DNA of 64,000 bases, taken from contig JAUIKS010000006.1 in the NCBI GenBank assembly GCA_030430565.1, positions 62,001 through 126,000 of the forward strand. The letters are read 5' to 3'. The stretch's first letter is position 1. Each line of letters begins with the position of its first letter. The position numbers were made by a program, and so were the translations under genes. This document shows positions 48,210 to 56,075 of the stretch, piece after piece. The notes beneath the pieces were generated by a model. It saw nothing but the letters and a program-made list of their open reading frames with translations, was not told where the DNA came from and made no database searches. This DNA is from Polyangia bacterium. GTDB lineage: Bacteria; Myxococcota_A; Polyangia; Nannocystales; Nannocystaceae.

Positions 48210-48932
48210 ATGTTGCTCGTGTGCGCGGCGGAGGTCGAGGGGCGAGGGCTGCGGCCGCGGCTACGACAGCTGCGACAGCAGCAGCGATCGGACCAACAGG
48301 ACCGCGAGGACGCGGCGGGCGGCGACGCGCCGATGGGCGAATCGTCGCTCGAGCCGCGGGTGATCGGCGTCGGCAAGGTCGCGTCGGTGGTCGGCTTGTC
48401 TCACCACTTGCGGGCGCGACGACCGAGGCTCGTGGTCCTGTTCGGGATCTGCGGGGTGTATCCCGGGCAGCACGGCGGCGTCGGGCCGACGCTCGAGGTC
48501 GGCGACGTATGCCTCGTCGGGACCGATCGCCTCGCCGATGAGGGCGTCGCCCACGAGCAGGGGTTTACGGACATCGGTCAGCTGGGCTTCGCGGAGACCG
48601 GCCCGTTCACGGCGGATCCAGGGCTGACTGCAGCGGCGGCCGAGGTGCTCGCGGTCCCGGTCGTCGCGGGCGCGACGGTCAGCACGTGCAGCGCGACGGA
48701 CTCGCGCTCGCGCGCGCTCGCGCGTCGCTCACAGGCCCGCGTCGAGACGATGGAGGGGGCGGCGGTCGCGTATCTGTGTCGCGCGCTGGATGTCCCCATG
48801 ATCCAGCTGCGCGCGGTCAGCAACCGCACGGGGGATCGGGCGCGCGGCGGCTGGTCGCTCGACCCCGCGGTCACGGCGGTGCAGGAGGCGCTGCTCAAGC
48901 TGCTGGCCAGCGGCGTGCTGCGCCGCGGCTGA
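48210..48932 (+). CDS. mqnB: Futalosine hydrolase MqnB
   Basis: 240 residues from ATG 48210. The nucleosidase-family start MLLVCAAEVEG, GVGKVAS, LFGICGVYPG, EVGDVCLVGTD and METMEGAAVAYLC fit MqnB, which removes hypoxanthine from futalosine in the menaquinone pathway. Identification is supported by the adjacent mqnD gene, 45 bases downstream. A region near residues 15-40 is Arg/Gln-rich and unusual. Other nucleoside phosphorylases would be the alternative. Confidence 0.88.
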   Translation: MLLVCAAEVEGRGLRPRLRQLRQQQRSDQQDREDAAGGDAPMGESSLEPRVIGVGKVASVVGLSHHLRARRPRLVVLFGICGVYPGQHGGVGPTLEVGDVCLVGTDRLADEGVAHEQGFTDIGQLGFAETGPFTADPGLTAAAAEVLAVPVVAGATVSTCSATDSRSRALARRSQARVETMEGAAVAYLCRALDVPMIQLRAVSNRTGDRARGGWSLDPAVTAVQEALLKLLASGVLRRG

Positions 48933-48977
48933 CAGATCGCCGCAGTCCTGGCCGATGCCGAGGTTTCGCGGTAGCCC

Positions 48978-49862
48978 ATGGGCGTGCCACTCGAGCAGAC
49001 GCGGCGTGTCGAGCTGGGCTTCTCGCCTTGCCCGAACGACACCTTCATGTTCCACGGGCTCGTCTCGGGCGAGGTCGCGGTCCCAGGGCTCTCGTTCGCC
49101 GCGGTGATGGAGGACATCGAGGCGCTCAACCGTCGCGCGCTCGGCTCCCCTGGCTCCGCGGTCGGGCGCCGGCTGGCGATCACGAAGCTGAGCGTGCACG
49201 TCCTCGGGCTGCTGACCGAGCGCTACAGCGTGCTCGACAGCGGCGCGGCGCTCGGGCGCGGGTGCGGGCCGCTGGTCGTCGGCCGCGGCGGCGCCGCGCG
49301 GGTGCGATCGCTCGAGGAATTGGCGACGCGCCGCGTCGCGATCCCCGGCCGATTGACGACCGCGCATCTGTTGTTGCGGATGTTCTCGCCCGCGCGCGAC
49401 ACGGTGGTGCCGATGCGCTTTGACCAGATCATGCCGGCGGTCGCCGCGGGGGAGTGCGACGCCGGGGTGATCATCCACGAGAGCCGCTTCACCTACGCGG
49501 GCTTCGGCCTCGAGCTGGTCGCGGATCTCGGCGCGCTGTGGGAGGAGAGCACCGGCCTGCCGCTCCCGCTCGGGATCATCGCCGCCGATCGTGCGCTCGC
49601 GCCTCCGCGCGTCGCCGCGGTGGAGGCGGGTCTGCGGCGCTCGATCGAGCACGCGTGGAGTCACCCCGAGGCACCCGCGGAGTTCATCCGAGCGCACGCG
49701 CAGGAGATGGACCCCGAGGTCTGCCGCCAGCACATCGGGCTGTACGTCAACCAGCACTCCGCGACGCTCGGCGCCGAGGGGAGGGCCGCGATCGAGGAGA
49801 TGCTCCGCCGCGGGCAGGAGACGGGGCTCTTGCCCGCGGGCGCCCCGTCGCCGTGGCGCTGA
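48978..49862 (+). CDS. mqnD: 1,4-dihydroxy-6-naphthoate synthase MqnD
   Basis: 294 residues. The family signature SPCPNDTFMFHGL, ITKLSVH, GRGCGPLVV and IVESRFTY-like IIHESRFTYAGFG are clear. MqnD converts cyclic dehypoxanthine futalosine to 1,4-dihydroxy-6-naphthoate. With mqnB it shows that the organism uses the futalosine route; mqnA, mqnC and mqnE are not in this window. Confidence 0.95.
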   Translation: MGVPLEQTRRVELGFSPCPNDTFMFHGLVSGEVAVPGLSFAAVMEDIEALNRRALGSPGSAVGRRLAITKLSVHVLGLLTERYSVLDSGAALGRGCGPLVVGRGGAARVRSLEELATRRVAIPGRLTTAHLLLRMFSPARDTVVPMRFDQIMPAVAAGECDAGVIIHESRFTYAGFGLELVADLGALWEESTGLPLPLGIIAADRALAPPRVAAVEAGLRRSIEHAWSHPEAPAEFIRAHAQEMDPEVCRQHIGLYVNQHSATLGAEGRAAIEEMLRRGQETGLLPAGAPSPWR

Positions 49863-50019
49863 GCCGCCCGTATCCGGGTGCTCTTTTGAGCATGTTCTTT
49901 CGGACTTGTCGTTGCGTTAAAGAAGATCGGGCCTAGCCCGCGGAAAGGGTCCACGCGCCGACTCGCTCGGTCGCCCGCGACGAAGGCCTCGGCGGGCCGC
50001 GAGGCGGGCGCGAAGGCGC

Positions 50020-50244
50020 TCACCCGCGGCGGTGGATCGGCACGACGAGCCCTTGGTGGTCGAGCACCTTCCAGAACTCGGGCCAACGCGGGATCTCGCG
50101 CAGCGTCGGCAGGACCTCGTGGAGGTTGTGCGGATAGACGCGGCGGATGTAGCGGACCGCAGACTCGGGGTTTGGAGCCTCGAGATAATGCGGCTCCATC
50201 GGAGGAAATTCGTAGCGGAATTTTCGGCTGGCTTGTTGCGTCAT
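50020..50244 (-). CDS. Small unknown protein
   Basis: 74 residues (start at 50244), Pro- and Arg-rich, with YEFPPMEPHYLEAPNPESAV and WKVLDHQGLVVPIHRRG. No cysteine pair, signal peptide or membrane segment. It lies 27 bases after the PduO gene on the same strand and could be translated from the same message. It is retained because codon usage and spacing look gene-like, but it has no family I recognise. Confidence 0.5.
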   Translation of the reverse strand: MTQQASRKFRYEFPPMEPHYLEAPNPESAVRYIRRVYPHNLHEVLPTLREIPRWPEFWKVLDHQGLVVPIHRRG

Positions 50245-50271
50245 GGTGGCGCCGTCAGGCTCGGAAGTGGC

Positions 50272-50883
50272 CTAGCGTTTGCGACTCTGATCCCACAAAA
50301 CCTCGGCGTGGCCAAGTTCGTGGGAGGCCGCGCGGGCCACGACGAACAGGAGGTCGCTGAGCCGGTTGAGGTAGCGCAGCGCCTGCCCGCGAACCGGCTG
50401 CTGATGCCGTCGGACCAGCGCGACGGCGCGTCGCTCGGCCCGGCGGCACACCGTGCGAGCGAGATGCGCGGCCGCGCCGACTGGCCCCCCGCCGGGGAGC
50501 ACGAAGGAGCGCAGCGGCGCGAGCTTCTCGTTGAGATCGTCGATCTCTCGCTCGAGCGCCGCGATGTCTTCGTCGTGGATCTTCAGGCGCGACTTGCCTT
50601 CGGTCGCGCGGGGCTCGGCGAGCTCGGCGCCGAGGTCAAACAGCTCCTGCTGCACCCGCGCGAGCGTGGCGTCAAGACGAGCCGCGAAGCGCTGGCCGGC
50701 CTCGGAGGTCGCGCCGGGGTCTCGCGCGAGCTCGACGCGGACGAGGCCGATGGTCGCGTTCAGCTCGTCGACCTCGCCGTAGGCGGCGACGCGCGGGGAG
50801 TCCTTCGGCACGGTGTCGCCGCTGGCGAGCATCGTCTCGCCCTGGTCCCCGAACTTCGTGTAGACCTTGTGGATGTAGACCAT
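50272..50883 (-). CDS. Corrinoid adenosyltransferase, PduO type
   Basis: 203 residues. The N-terminal TKFGDQGET (ATP-binding) block, AYGEVDELNATIGLVR, FVLPGG, LARTVCRRAER and YLNRLSDLLFVVAR match PduO/CobA-type ATP:cob(I)alamin adenosyltransferase. It makes adenosylcobalamin from cobalamin and ATP. No cobalamin riboswitch was seen upstream. Confidence 0.94.
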   Translation of the reverse strand: MVYIHKVYTKFGDQGETMLASGDTVPKDSPRVAAYGEVDELNATIGLVRVELARDPGATSEAGQRFAARLDATLARVQQELFDLGAELAEPRATEGKSRLKIHDEDIAALEREIDDLNEKLAPLRSFVLPGGGPVGAAAHLARTVCRRAERRAVALVRRHQQPVRGQALRYLNRLSDLLFVVARAASHELGHAEVLWDQSRKR

Positions 50884-51278
50884 CGCTTGGAGGCGTAGCC
50901 TGAATTTCGCGACACGTCACCACGTCAGGCATGAAGCGTGTAGGCAATCGCGTTTCGAAGGCCTACACCGTGCGGGCATCGGGCCGCTGCTTAACGCCAG
51001 GGGACCCTCCGCCTTCCGGGCGGCGAGCGTCTGAGCATGTGAAGTGGACGAGCGCTGGTTCGCTCGCCGTCCTCAGGCGGCCCCTCCCTGGCTCGCGCGC
51101 GGCCCTTGAGCTTCGTTGAGACGTTGCCGCGACTCCCTGCGGCCTGCGGCCGTTGAGACGTTTGCCGCGCTCGAGACCGCGACTCCGGGCAGCCTGCGGT
51201 CTGCGGCCGTTGAGACGCGAGCTATCGAGACGCGAGGACGCGAGCGTGCTTCACGTCGAGCAACCCGTGGCGATGCTG
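50884..51278. other. Intergenic region with direct repeats
   Basis: About 395 bases between the PduO and DUF4388 genes. Apart from two imperfect ~35-41-base direct copies (51126-51217) I find no gene or promoter. See the repeat entry. Confidence 0.5.
51126..51217. repeat. Two imperfect direct repeats
   Basis: Units at about 51126-51160 and 51177-51217 share CGCGACTCC, GCGGCCTGCGG-like and GTTGAGACG segments; GTTGAGACG also occurs at 51115-51123. Not a CRISPR array and not coding. Possible regulatory or recombination remnant. Confidence 0.6.
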
Positions 51279-52166
51279 CTAGCTGTAGTGCTTGAGCGCG
51301 TCGACCAGCTTGGGCTGGAAGTCCGGGATGACGATCGCGAGGACCATGCCGAGCGCGGCGCGGTTGCCGTCCACGAGCATCGCCCAGCGGTGTCGCTTGT
51401 CGATCTCGATGATGAAGATGTACGTGTTGTTCTCGCCCTCGATGATGAGCTTGTGCAGCTGCTTGGCGGGCGACTCCTTCGACGCCATCGCCGTCTGCAG
51501 GTCCTCATACATCCGGTTGAACAGCGCGCAGGCGTGACGCGATGAGTTGATGCCGGCGATGGACATGCTCGTCGAGCGGCTGATGATGTCGACGCCGAGC
51601 AGTCCTCCCATGAGAGACTCGTCGATCTCCTCCAGGATGGATTTGACGGCTTGAAGGTCCATCGGGCTATCTTCCTCTTGCGGGGGCGGCGACTGCGGCT
51701 CTGGCTGCGGCTGCGGCTGTGGTGGTTGCGGCTGTGGCCGACGTCGCGTGGCCCGCGGTGGCGGGGCCGGTGGCGGGGCGGGCGGAGGTTGGCTGCGGCG
51801 CGCCTTCCGTTGCTGCTGCGCGGCGCGCTTGCGTTCACGCTCGGCGTCGCGTTCGCTCTCGTCGGACCTGCGGGCGTGCTCGAGGAGCAACGCGCTGATG
51901 GAGCTGTTGCGGACGGTGGTCGGCGTGTTGTCGGGGAGCTTCGACGACGACACGCTGCCCTCGCGCCACCCGAGCATCACGCTGACCGCCTCGTCGCCGA
52001 CCTTGTTCTCGGCCTCGGCGTGGAGCAGGTGCCCGTGCTCAAAGAACATCGAGCCGGTCCCGTACGGGGACTCGACGGACAGCTTGATCGACATCCGCGA
52101 GGTCTGGGCGAGCTGCAGGATGTCCCAGAGCTCGAAGCCACCGATTTGCGCAATGGTCGTTGCCAT
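51279..52166 (-). CDS. DUF4388 (PATAN) protein with roadblock/LC7-like C-terminus
   Basis: 295 residues from ATG 52166 (a TTG one codon upstream is less likely). N-terminal DUF4388 domain (FELWDILQLAQTSRM, GSMFFEHGHLLHAEAE), a disordered linker rich in Pro, Arg and Gln (~residues 120-170), then ~120 residues with the alpha/beta pattern of a roadblock/LC7 domain (SILEEIDESLMGGLLGVDI to ALGMVLAIVI). Roadblock domains in myxobacteria (MglB-like) regulate small GTPases and polarity. No GTPase gene is adjacent, so the partner is unknown. Confidence 0.72.
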   Translation of the reverse strand: MATTIAQIGGFELWDILQLAQTSRMSIKLSVESPYGTGSMFFEHGHLLHAEAENKVGDEAVSVMLGWREGSVSSSKLPDNTPTTVRNSSISALLLEHARRSDESERDAERERKRAAQQQRKARRSQPPPAPPPAPPPRATRRRPQPQPPQPQPQPEPQSPPPQEEDSPMDLQAVKSILEEIDESLMGGLLGVDIISRSTSMSIAGINSSRHACALFNRMYEDLQTAMASKESPAKQLHKLIIEGENNTYIFIIEIDKRHRWAMLVDGNRAALGMVLAIVIPDFQPKLVDALKHYS

Positions 52167-52904
52167 CAACCGCCTTCCCTGGGTGGCCTTACGAGAGTGA
52201 AGCGGCGAGGCCGCGGAGCGGGCGCGCCGAAGGTGCGGGTGCGGACGAAGCTCGAGGCATGACTCGAACCACAGAGGAAGCTCGCGGCGTCATTGCCGAG
52301 AGCACGGGGCGAGGGATTCGCAGCGGCATACACGGTCGCAGAGACATGCGATTGTCGAGGAACTCGCCAAGGCAAGCTACCATCACGCCCTTTGATTGGC
52401 CACGCCCTCGAGTTTGCGCGCTGTCCGCGAACATGCTTCTGCCATGATATTCGGTGGCCGAGAGCAGAGGAAGAGCGCGCGGGACTTCGTCGGCACGCGC
52501 GTTGGCGCTGCCTGGCACTTTCGCACCGATAAAGTCGCTCACCCCGAGGCGCGTTTCTTCGCCGCGCGCGGCTCGATGGCGTCGAGGCGGGCGCGAAGAC
52601 GTGCGGACTAGCTCGCGCGACGCTCCGGAGCGCGCGCGAGGACAGTGCGACGTGGCGAAGAGGCCAGGCAGGCGCGCGGGAAGAAGCCCCGGCGGCGTGA
52701 AAACGCCGCGCTCGCGTGCCCATGCGCGGGGCCACGCGCGCGGGGTGGCCACGCCGGCTCGAGGGATCGTGCTCCGCGAGCGCGTAGCGGCAGCGCGCGC
52801 GTTCAAGTGAACCGGTCCGATGAGGCAGGCGATCTGGATCTCGGCCGTGTAGAAACGAGCGCCGCGAGGGTAGGGCAGGCGCGCACCCCGAGCGGGCGCG
52901 GCGC
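52167..52904. other. Intergenic region without a supported gene
   Basis: About 740 bases between two leftward genes. Very GC-rich with CGCG tracts (52695-52810). Overlapping open frames occur on both strands, all of low complexity (Arg/Ala/Ser) and without family resemblance. No RNA gene seen. Confidence 0.5.
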
Positions 52905-54410
52905 TCAGGAGCGCCACAGCGCAGCCGTGAGCGCGAGGTTGAGGAGCGCGAGGAGCCCTGCCCACGGGAGCGCGCGCGCGAACAGGGTCGTAGCGAACGA
53001 GCGCGCGTCGCTGGTGAGACGCGACGCGATCCCGTGAATTATCCACGCGATCAAGATCACCTTAGACACCGTGACGAGCAGCGCGAGCGCCGTGCTCCCA
53101 GCGTGCGTGAGCGGGATCCAAGAACCTGTACGAACAGTCAGCAGCCAGATCGCGGGGGCGATCGCCAGGGCCGAGGCGACGCCGAGCACCCGCGCGCCGC
53201 GTCCGTCCCGGTCGCCGCGGTAGTGGCTCCAGGCGAGCGCGCCGCCGAGGAGCGCGCCGCACAGCAGCGCGATCCCGGCGCGGCCCGGCGTGACGACGCC
53301 GCGGGGCGCGAGGCCCGGGAGCGTCCAACCTCCGAGGAACAGGACCGTGATCATCGCCGCCAGGCCTCCGCGCGTGATCAGCAGCGCGCTCCGTGCCCGC
53401 GGTGACGCCGTGATCGCGGCGCTGGCGAGCAGCGCGAGCGCGAAGGCGAGGGGTTGCGTGAGCGCGTGCCAAGCCGGGAGCGCGTTGAACGATGGGAGCG
53501 GCGCGGCTTGGACGAGCGCGAGCGCGTGCAGGTCCGCGCTCCCATGGAGGCAGGCTGGGGCGAGCAGCGCGGGGAGCAGCGCCATGAGCCCTTGCTGACG
53601 CCCGCGCTGCGTCGACGAGTCGAGGTGAGCGATGTGGGGTCGCAGCGCGAGGGCCAACGCCGCTAGCAATATCAACAGCGTCCCCTGACCGCCGAGGAGC
53701 GCGAACATGGAGCCCGCGCGACCGTCTCGGCACTGGAGCGCGTCCGCTTCAGAGAGCACGGCGCCGAGCTGAGCGCTGCAGACGCTGTCGGCGAGCGGGG
53801 CGATCGCTAGCAGGGCGAGGAACGGGAGCAGCGCGCGGAGCTCCGCGAGGCGTGACAGGAGCGTCGGGCGGGCGCGGGCGCCGGCGGTGGGTCTTGATGA
53901 CCGCGGCCCGCTCACGAAGAGGGCGAGCAGGACGAGGGCGAGCGCGGCGAGCTTGAGCCCGAGCCCGCGGAGGCTCGCCGCGAGGCGAGAGGGTTGAGAG
54001 AACTCGAGCGCGACGCGTTGTGGTTGACCGTCGGCGGAGAACAGCAGCGACGCGTGGGCCGGGTGGTAGCGATCCGGCGCGCCCGCGTGTCCGCGGCGGA
54101 GGAAGTTGTTCGCGTGGACGCGGAGCTCGAGCGTCACGCGCTGCCCCGGCGCGACGGCGCGGGGGTTTTGCTGGTTCTCGATCGTGAACGAACCCCAGTC
54201 GGGATCACGGGGATCGACGCGAAAGCTCGAGAGCTTCACCGGCGCGGTCCCGCGGTTCTCGAGCTCGAGCGCGACGTGGGTGTGCGCCGGTGAGAACTGC
54301 ACAGCGCGCGGCGCGGCGACGAAGGTCTCGGCTGGGGCACACCCGAGCACGAGCGCGCAGCTGAGGGCCACCGAGGTTGCGAGCACAGCCAGTCCGCGCG
54401 GGCGCGTCAT
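52905..54410 (-). CDS. NuoH-like membrane protein with lipoprotein signal and Ig-like domain
   Basis: 501 residues. The N-terminus is a lipoprotein signal (lipobox VLGC near residue 24). Residues ~30-135 look like an Ig-like beta-sandwich (THVALELENRGTAPVKLSSF, then VAPGQRVTLELRVHA), as in ASPM/SPD-2/Hydin-type domains. From ~residue 140 there are about nine membrane helices. The last 300 residues align by eye with NuoH, complex I subunit 1: ALPAWHALTQPLAFALAL, TVLFLGGWTLPG, TVSKVILIAWII, and the closing LPWAGLLALLNLALTA. The NRAPFDLPE quinone loop after PLAF is absent. It starts as ATGA inside the previous gene's stop. Function unknown. Confidence 0.7.
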   Translation of the reverse strand: MTRPRGLAVLATSVALSCALVLGCAPAETFVAAPRAVQFSPAHTHVALELENRGTAPVKLSSFRVDPRDPDWGSFTIENQQNPRAVAPGQRVTLELRVHANNFLRRGHAGAPDRYHPAHASLLFSADGQPQRVALEFSQPSRLAASLRGLGLKLAALALVLLALFVSGPRSSRPTAGARARPTLLSRLAELRALLPFLALLAIAPLADSVCSAQLGAVLSEADALQCRDGRAGSMFALLGGQGTLLILLAALALALRPHIAHLDSSTQRGRQQGLMALLPALLAPACLHGSADLHALALVQAAPLPSFNALPAWHALTQPLAFALALLASAAITASPRARSALLITRGGLAAMITVLFLGGWTLPGLAPRGVVTPGRAGIALLCGALLGGALAWSHYRGDRDGRGARVLGVASALAIAPAIWLLTVRTGSWIPLTHAGSTALALLVTVSKVILIAWIIHGIASRLTSDARSFATTLFARALPWAGLLALLNLALTAALWRS

Positions 54411-54682
54411 GACGGCTCCTGCGTCTGCTTCGGCGGCGGTTTCTGCGACCTTCGCGGCGACGACGAGGCGATGAAGGCGGCGACGGAGATGACGACGACC
54501 CCCGCTGAGAACAGGAGCCCGTATCCCGCGTCGCCGTCGCTGGAGGAGCGCAGCGCGAGCGAGAGCGGCGCGACGAGTGACAGCGGCGCGACGAGGCTGG
54601 CGACGCGCAGCGTCGTCGCGAAGCGGTCACTCGTTGACGCCGAGACATCGGCGCTCGGCTCGTGCCGTGGATCGACGTCCAT
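54407..54682 (-). CDS. Small membrane protein upstream of the NuoH-like gene
   Basis: 91 residues with two hydrophobic segments (RVASLVAPLSLVAPLSLAL and GLLFSAGVVVISVAAFIA) and a charged C-terminal tail. It overlaps the NuoH-like gene by ATGA, so both are probably made from one message and may form a complex. No known family. A tandem 18-bp duplication encodes the repeated LVAPLS. Confidence 0.6.
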   Translation of the reverse strand: MDVDPRHEPSADVSASTSDRFATTLRVASLVAPLSLVAPLSLALRSSSDGDAGYGLLFSAGVVVISVAAFIASSSPRRSQKPPPKQTQEPS

Positions 54683-54709
54683 GTCGGCCCGCGGAGCGAT
54701 CGCGCGGCG

Positions 54710-55237
54710 CTAGGGGAGCCCGCCCTGCATCGCCATCTCGAACACCTCGATGTCGTTCTTGTCCTTGGCCATCAGGTAGACCTTGATGTGTCGGTCACCG
54801 CGGTAGGACTTGAGCTCGCTGTGGATGGCGCGCGCGGCCTCCTCAGCAGGGATACCGCGATCGAAGGCGCCCATCAGCGGGATCGCCACGCTCGAGAGCC
54901 CCTTAACCTGACAGGCGACAAGGACCGCCGAGGTCGCGCGCAGCACGTCCTCGACCTGCACCTTGCCGCCAGGCTCGTCAGTGTTCGGCGCGTGGATAAG
55001 GTGACGCGCGCGCATGCGTCCGGCGCTGGTTACGAGCGCGGAGCCGATCGCCAGAGGCGTGTGGCCGTTGAGCTCGTTCTCGATTCCTGGACCCGCGAGG
55101 TTCCTGATCTTCAGCGCCGGGAAGTGCGTCATTCGGCCGTGGGAATTGCTCGGGACGACGAACGCGTCGACCTCGACCTGTTCCCAGGGAATCGTGCAGA
55201 TCTGAATCTCGATATTGTCGTTCGGGTCGGCTGCCAC
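54710..55237 (-). CDS. Macro domain protein
   Basis: 175 residues from a GTG at 55237, one base after the carD stop; an ATG at 55273 inside carD is the alternative. The macro-domain core is clear: QVEVDAFVVPSNSHG (ADP-ribose site), GPGIENELNG, ARHLIHAPN, ATSAVLVACQ and SSVAIPLMGAFDRGIP. Macro domains bind or remove ADP-ribose and related nucleotides. The tight coupling to carD suggests a link to transcription or stress regulation, but this is inference. Confidence 0.88.
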   Translation of the reverse strand: MAADPNDNIEIQICTIPWEQVEVDAFVVPSNSHGRMTHFPALKIRNLAGPGIENELNGHTPLAIGSALVTSAGRMRARHLIHAPNTDEPGGKVQVEDVLRATSAVLVACQVKGLSSVAIPLMGAFDRGIPAEEAARAIHSELKSYRGDRHIKVYLMAKDKNDIEVFEMAMQGGLP

Positions 55238-55238
55238 G

Positions 55239-55739
55239 TCAGTTCTTAAACATGGAGTCGAGCTCCTCGGCAACCTCTGACTCGGGTGCCTTGCGCGCGG
55301 TGCTCAGCTCCCGGATCACGAGATTCCGGGCCGTGTTCAACATCTGGCGCTCGCCGTGAGATAGGGTCTTGTGGTTCTTGAGGAGGGAGAGATCGCGGAA
55401 GACCTGCCCGACCTCAAACAGCGAGCCGGTCCGGATCTTCTCCATGAAGCCCCGGTAGCGGCGGTTCCAGGTCTGGCGGTCTTGCTCGACGTTGTGGTCA
55501 CGGAGCAGGTCGAACAGCTCGTCGATGGCCTCTTCGGAGGCGACGTGACGCATCCCGTTCTCTTGGGCCTTGGCGACGGGGACGATGATCTTGAGTCCGC
55601 TCTCGACGACCTGGAGGTGGTAGAAGTTCATCGCCATCTCGCCGAACTTCTTTTTCTCGAGGGCGACAACGTCGGCGACACCATGGGTGGGGTAGACGAC
55701 CTTATCTCCAACCGTGAAACTCTTATCCATCATCTGCAT
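55239..55739 (-). CDS. CarD-family transcriptional regulator (CdnL-like)
   Basis: 166 residues. N-terminal RNA-polymerase-interaction domain (FTVGDKVVYPTHGVADVV, then FYHLQVVESGLKIIVPV) and C-terminal DNA-binding part with DRQTWNRRYRGFMEKIRTGS, containing the conserved Trp that wedges promoter DNA. CdnL/CarD proteins bind RNAP beta and stabilise open complexes, notably at rRNA promoters; they are essential in Myxococcus and mycobacteria. This single-domain form matches CdnL rather than the larger AT-hook CarD. AGAAGG precedes the ATG. Confidence 0.95.
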   Translation of the reverse strand: MQMMDKSFTVGDKVVYPTHGVADVVALEKKKFGEMAMNFYHLQVVESGLKIIVPVAKAQENGMRHVASEEAIDELFDLLRDHNVEQDRQTWNRRYRGFMEKIRTGSLFEVGQVFRDLSLLKNHKTLSHGERQMLNTARNLVIRELSTARKAPESEVAEELDSMFKN

Positions 55740-56075
55740 CGGGACCTTCTCTCTTCCAACTCGACGACGCTTATTGTGCGTTTTTGAACGCGTGTGCGCA
55801 ACCGCGCAATGAGCGGATCGCGCGCACCCCGGTCTCCAGTGTCCCTTGGAGCAAGCCGGGCGAACGCCGTTTTGCTGGAATTAGCAGGGAAGTTCAGAAG
55901 ATCCAGGGGTCAAAGTGCGGCGAATGCTCACGCAATCCCGGTTCGAGTGAAACGGAGTCCTGCGAAAAATATGCAGATTGCGGCCCAGCCGTAACACAAC
56001 GGCGATTTTTCCAAGATTATTGACGCGCAAGAAGTGCACCGCCGTTCCGGTGGGCCTCCCGGAACGCGGGGATTG
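55740..56075. other. Intergenic region upstream of carD
   Basis: About 335 bases, lower in GC than the surroundings (A/T tracts near 55965-55985 and 56005-56020). It should carry the carD promoter, but no convincing -35/-10 pair is visible. A weak hairpin with GTTCCGG / CCGGAAC arms lies at about 56045-56066, just after the end of the next leftward gene; there is no T-run. Confidence 0.4.

Noticed and set aside
50884..51125. Cobalamin riboswitch upstream of the PduO adenosyltransferase gene
   Set aside because: The conserved B12-box bases were looked for on the minus strand and not found.
51126..51217. CRISPR array
   Set aside because: Only two diverged copies, no regular spacers and no cas gene nearby.
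52189..53046. Open frame across the gap and the NuoH-like gene end
   Set aside because: Low-complexity Arg/Ala-rich product, overlaps a convincing gene end, no start signal.
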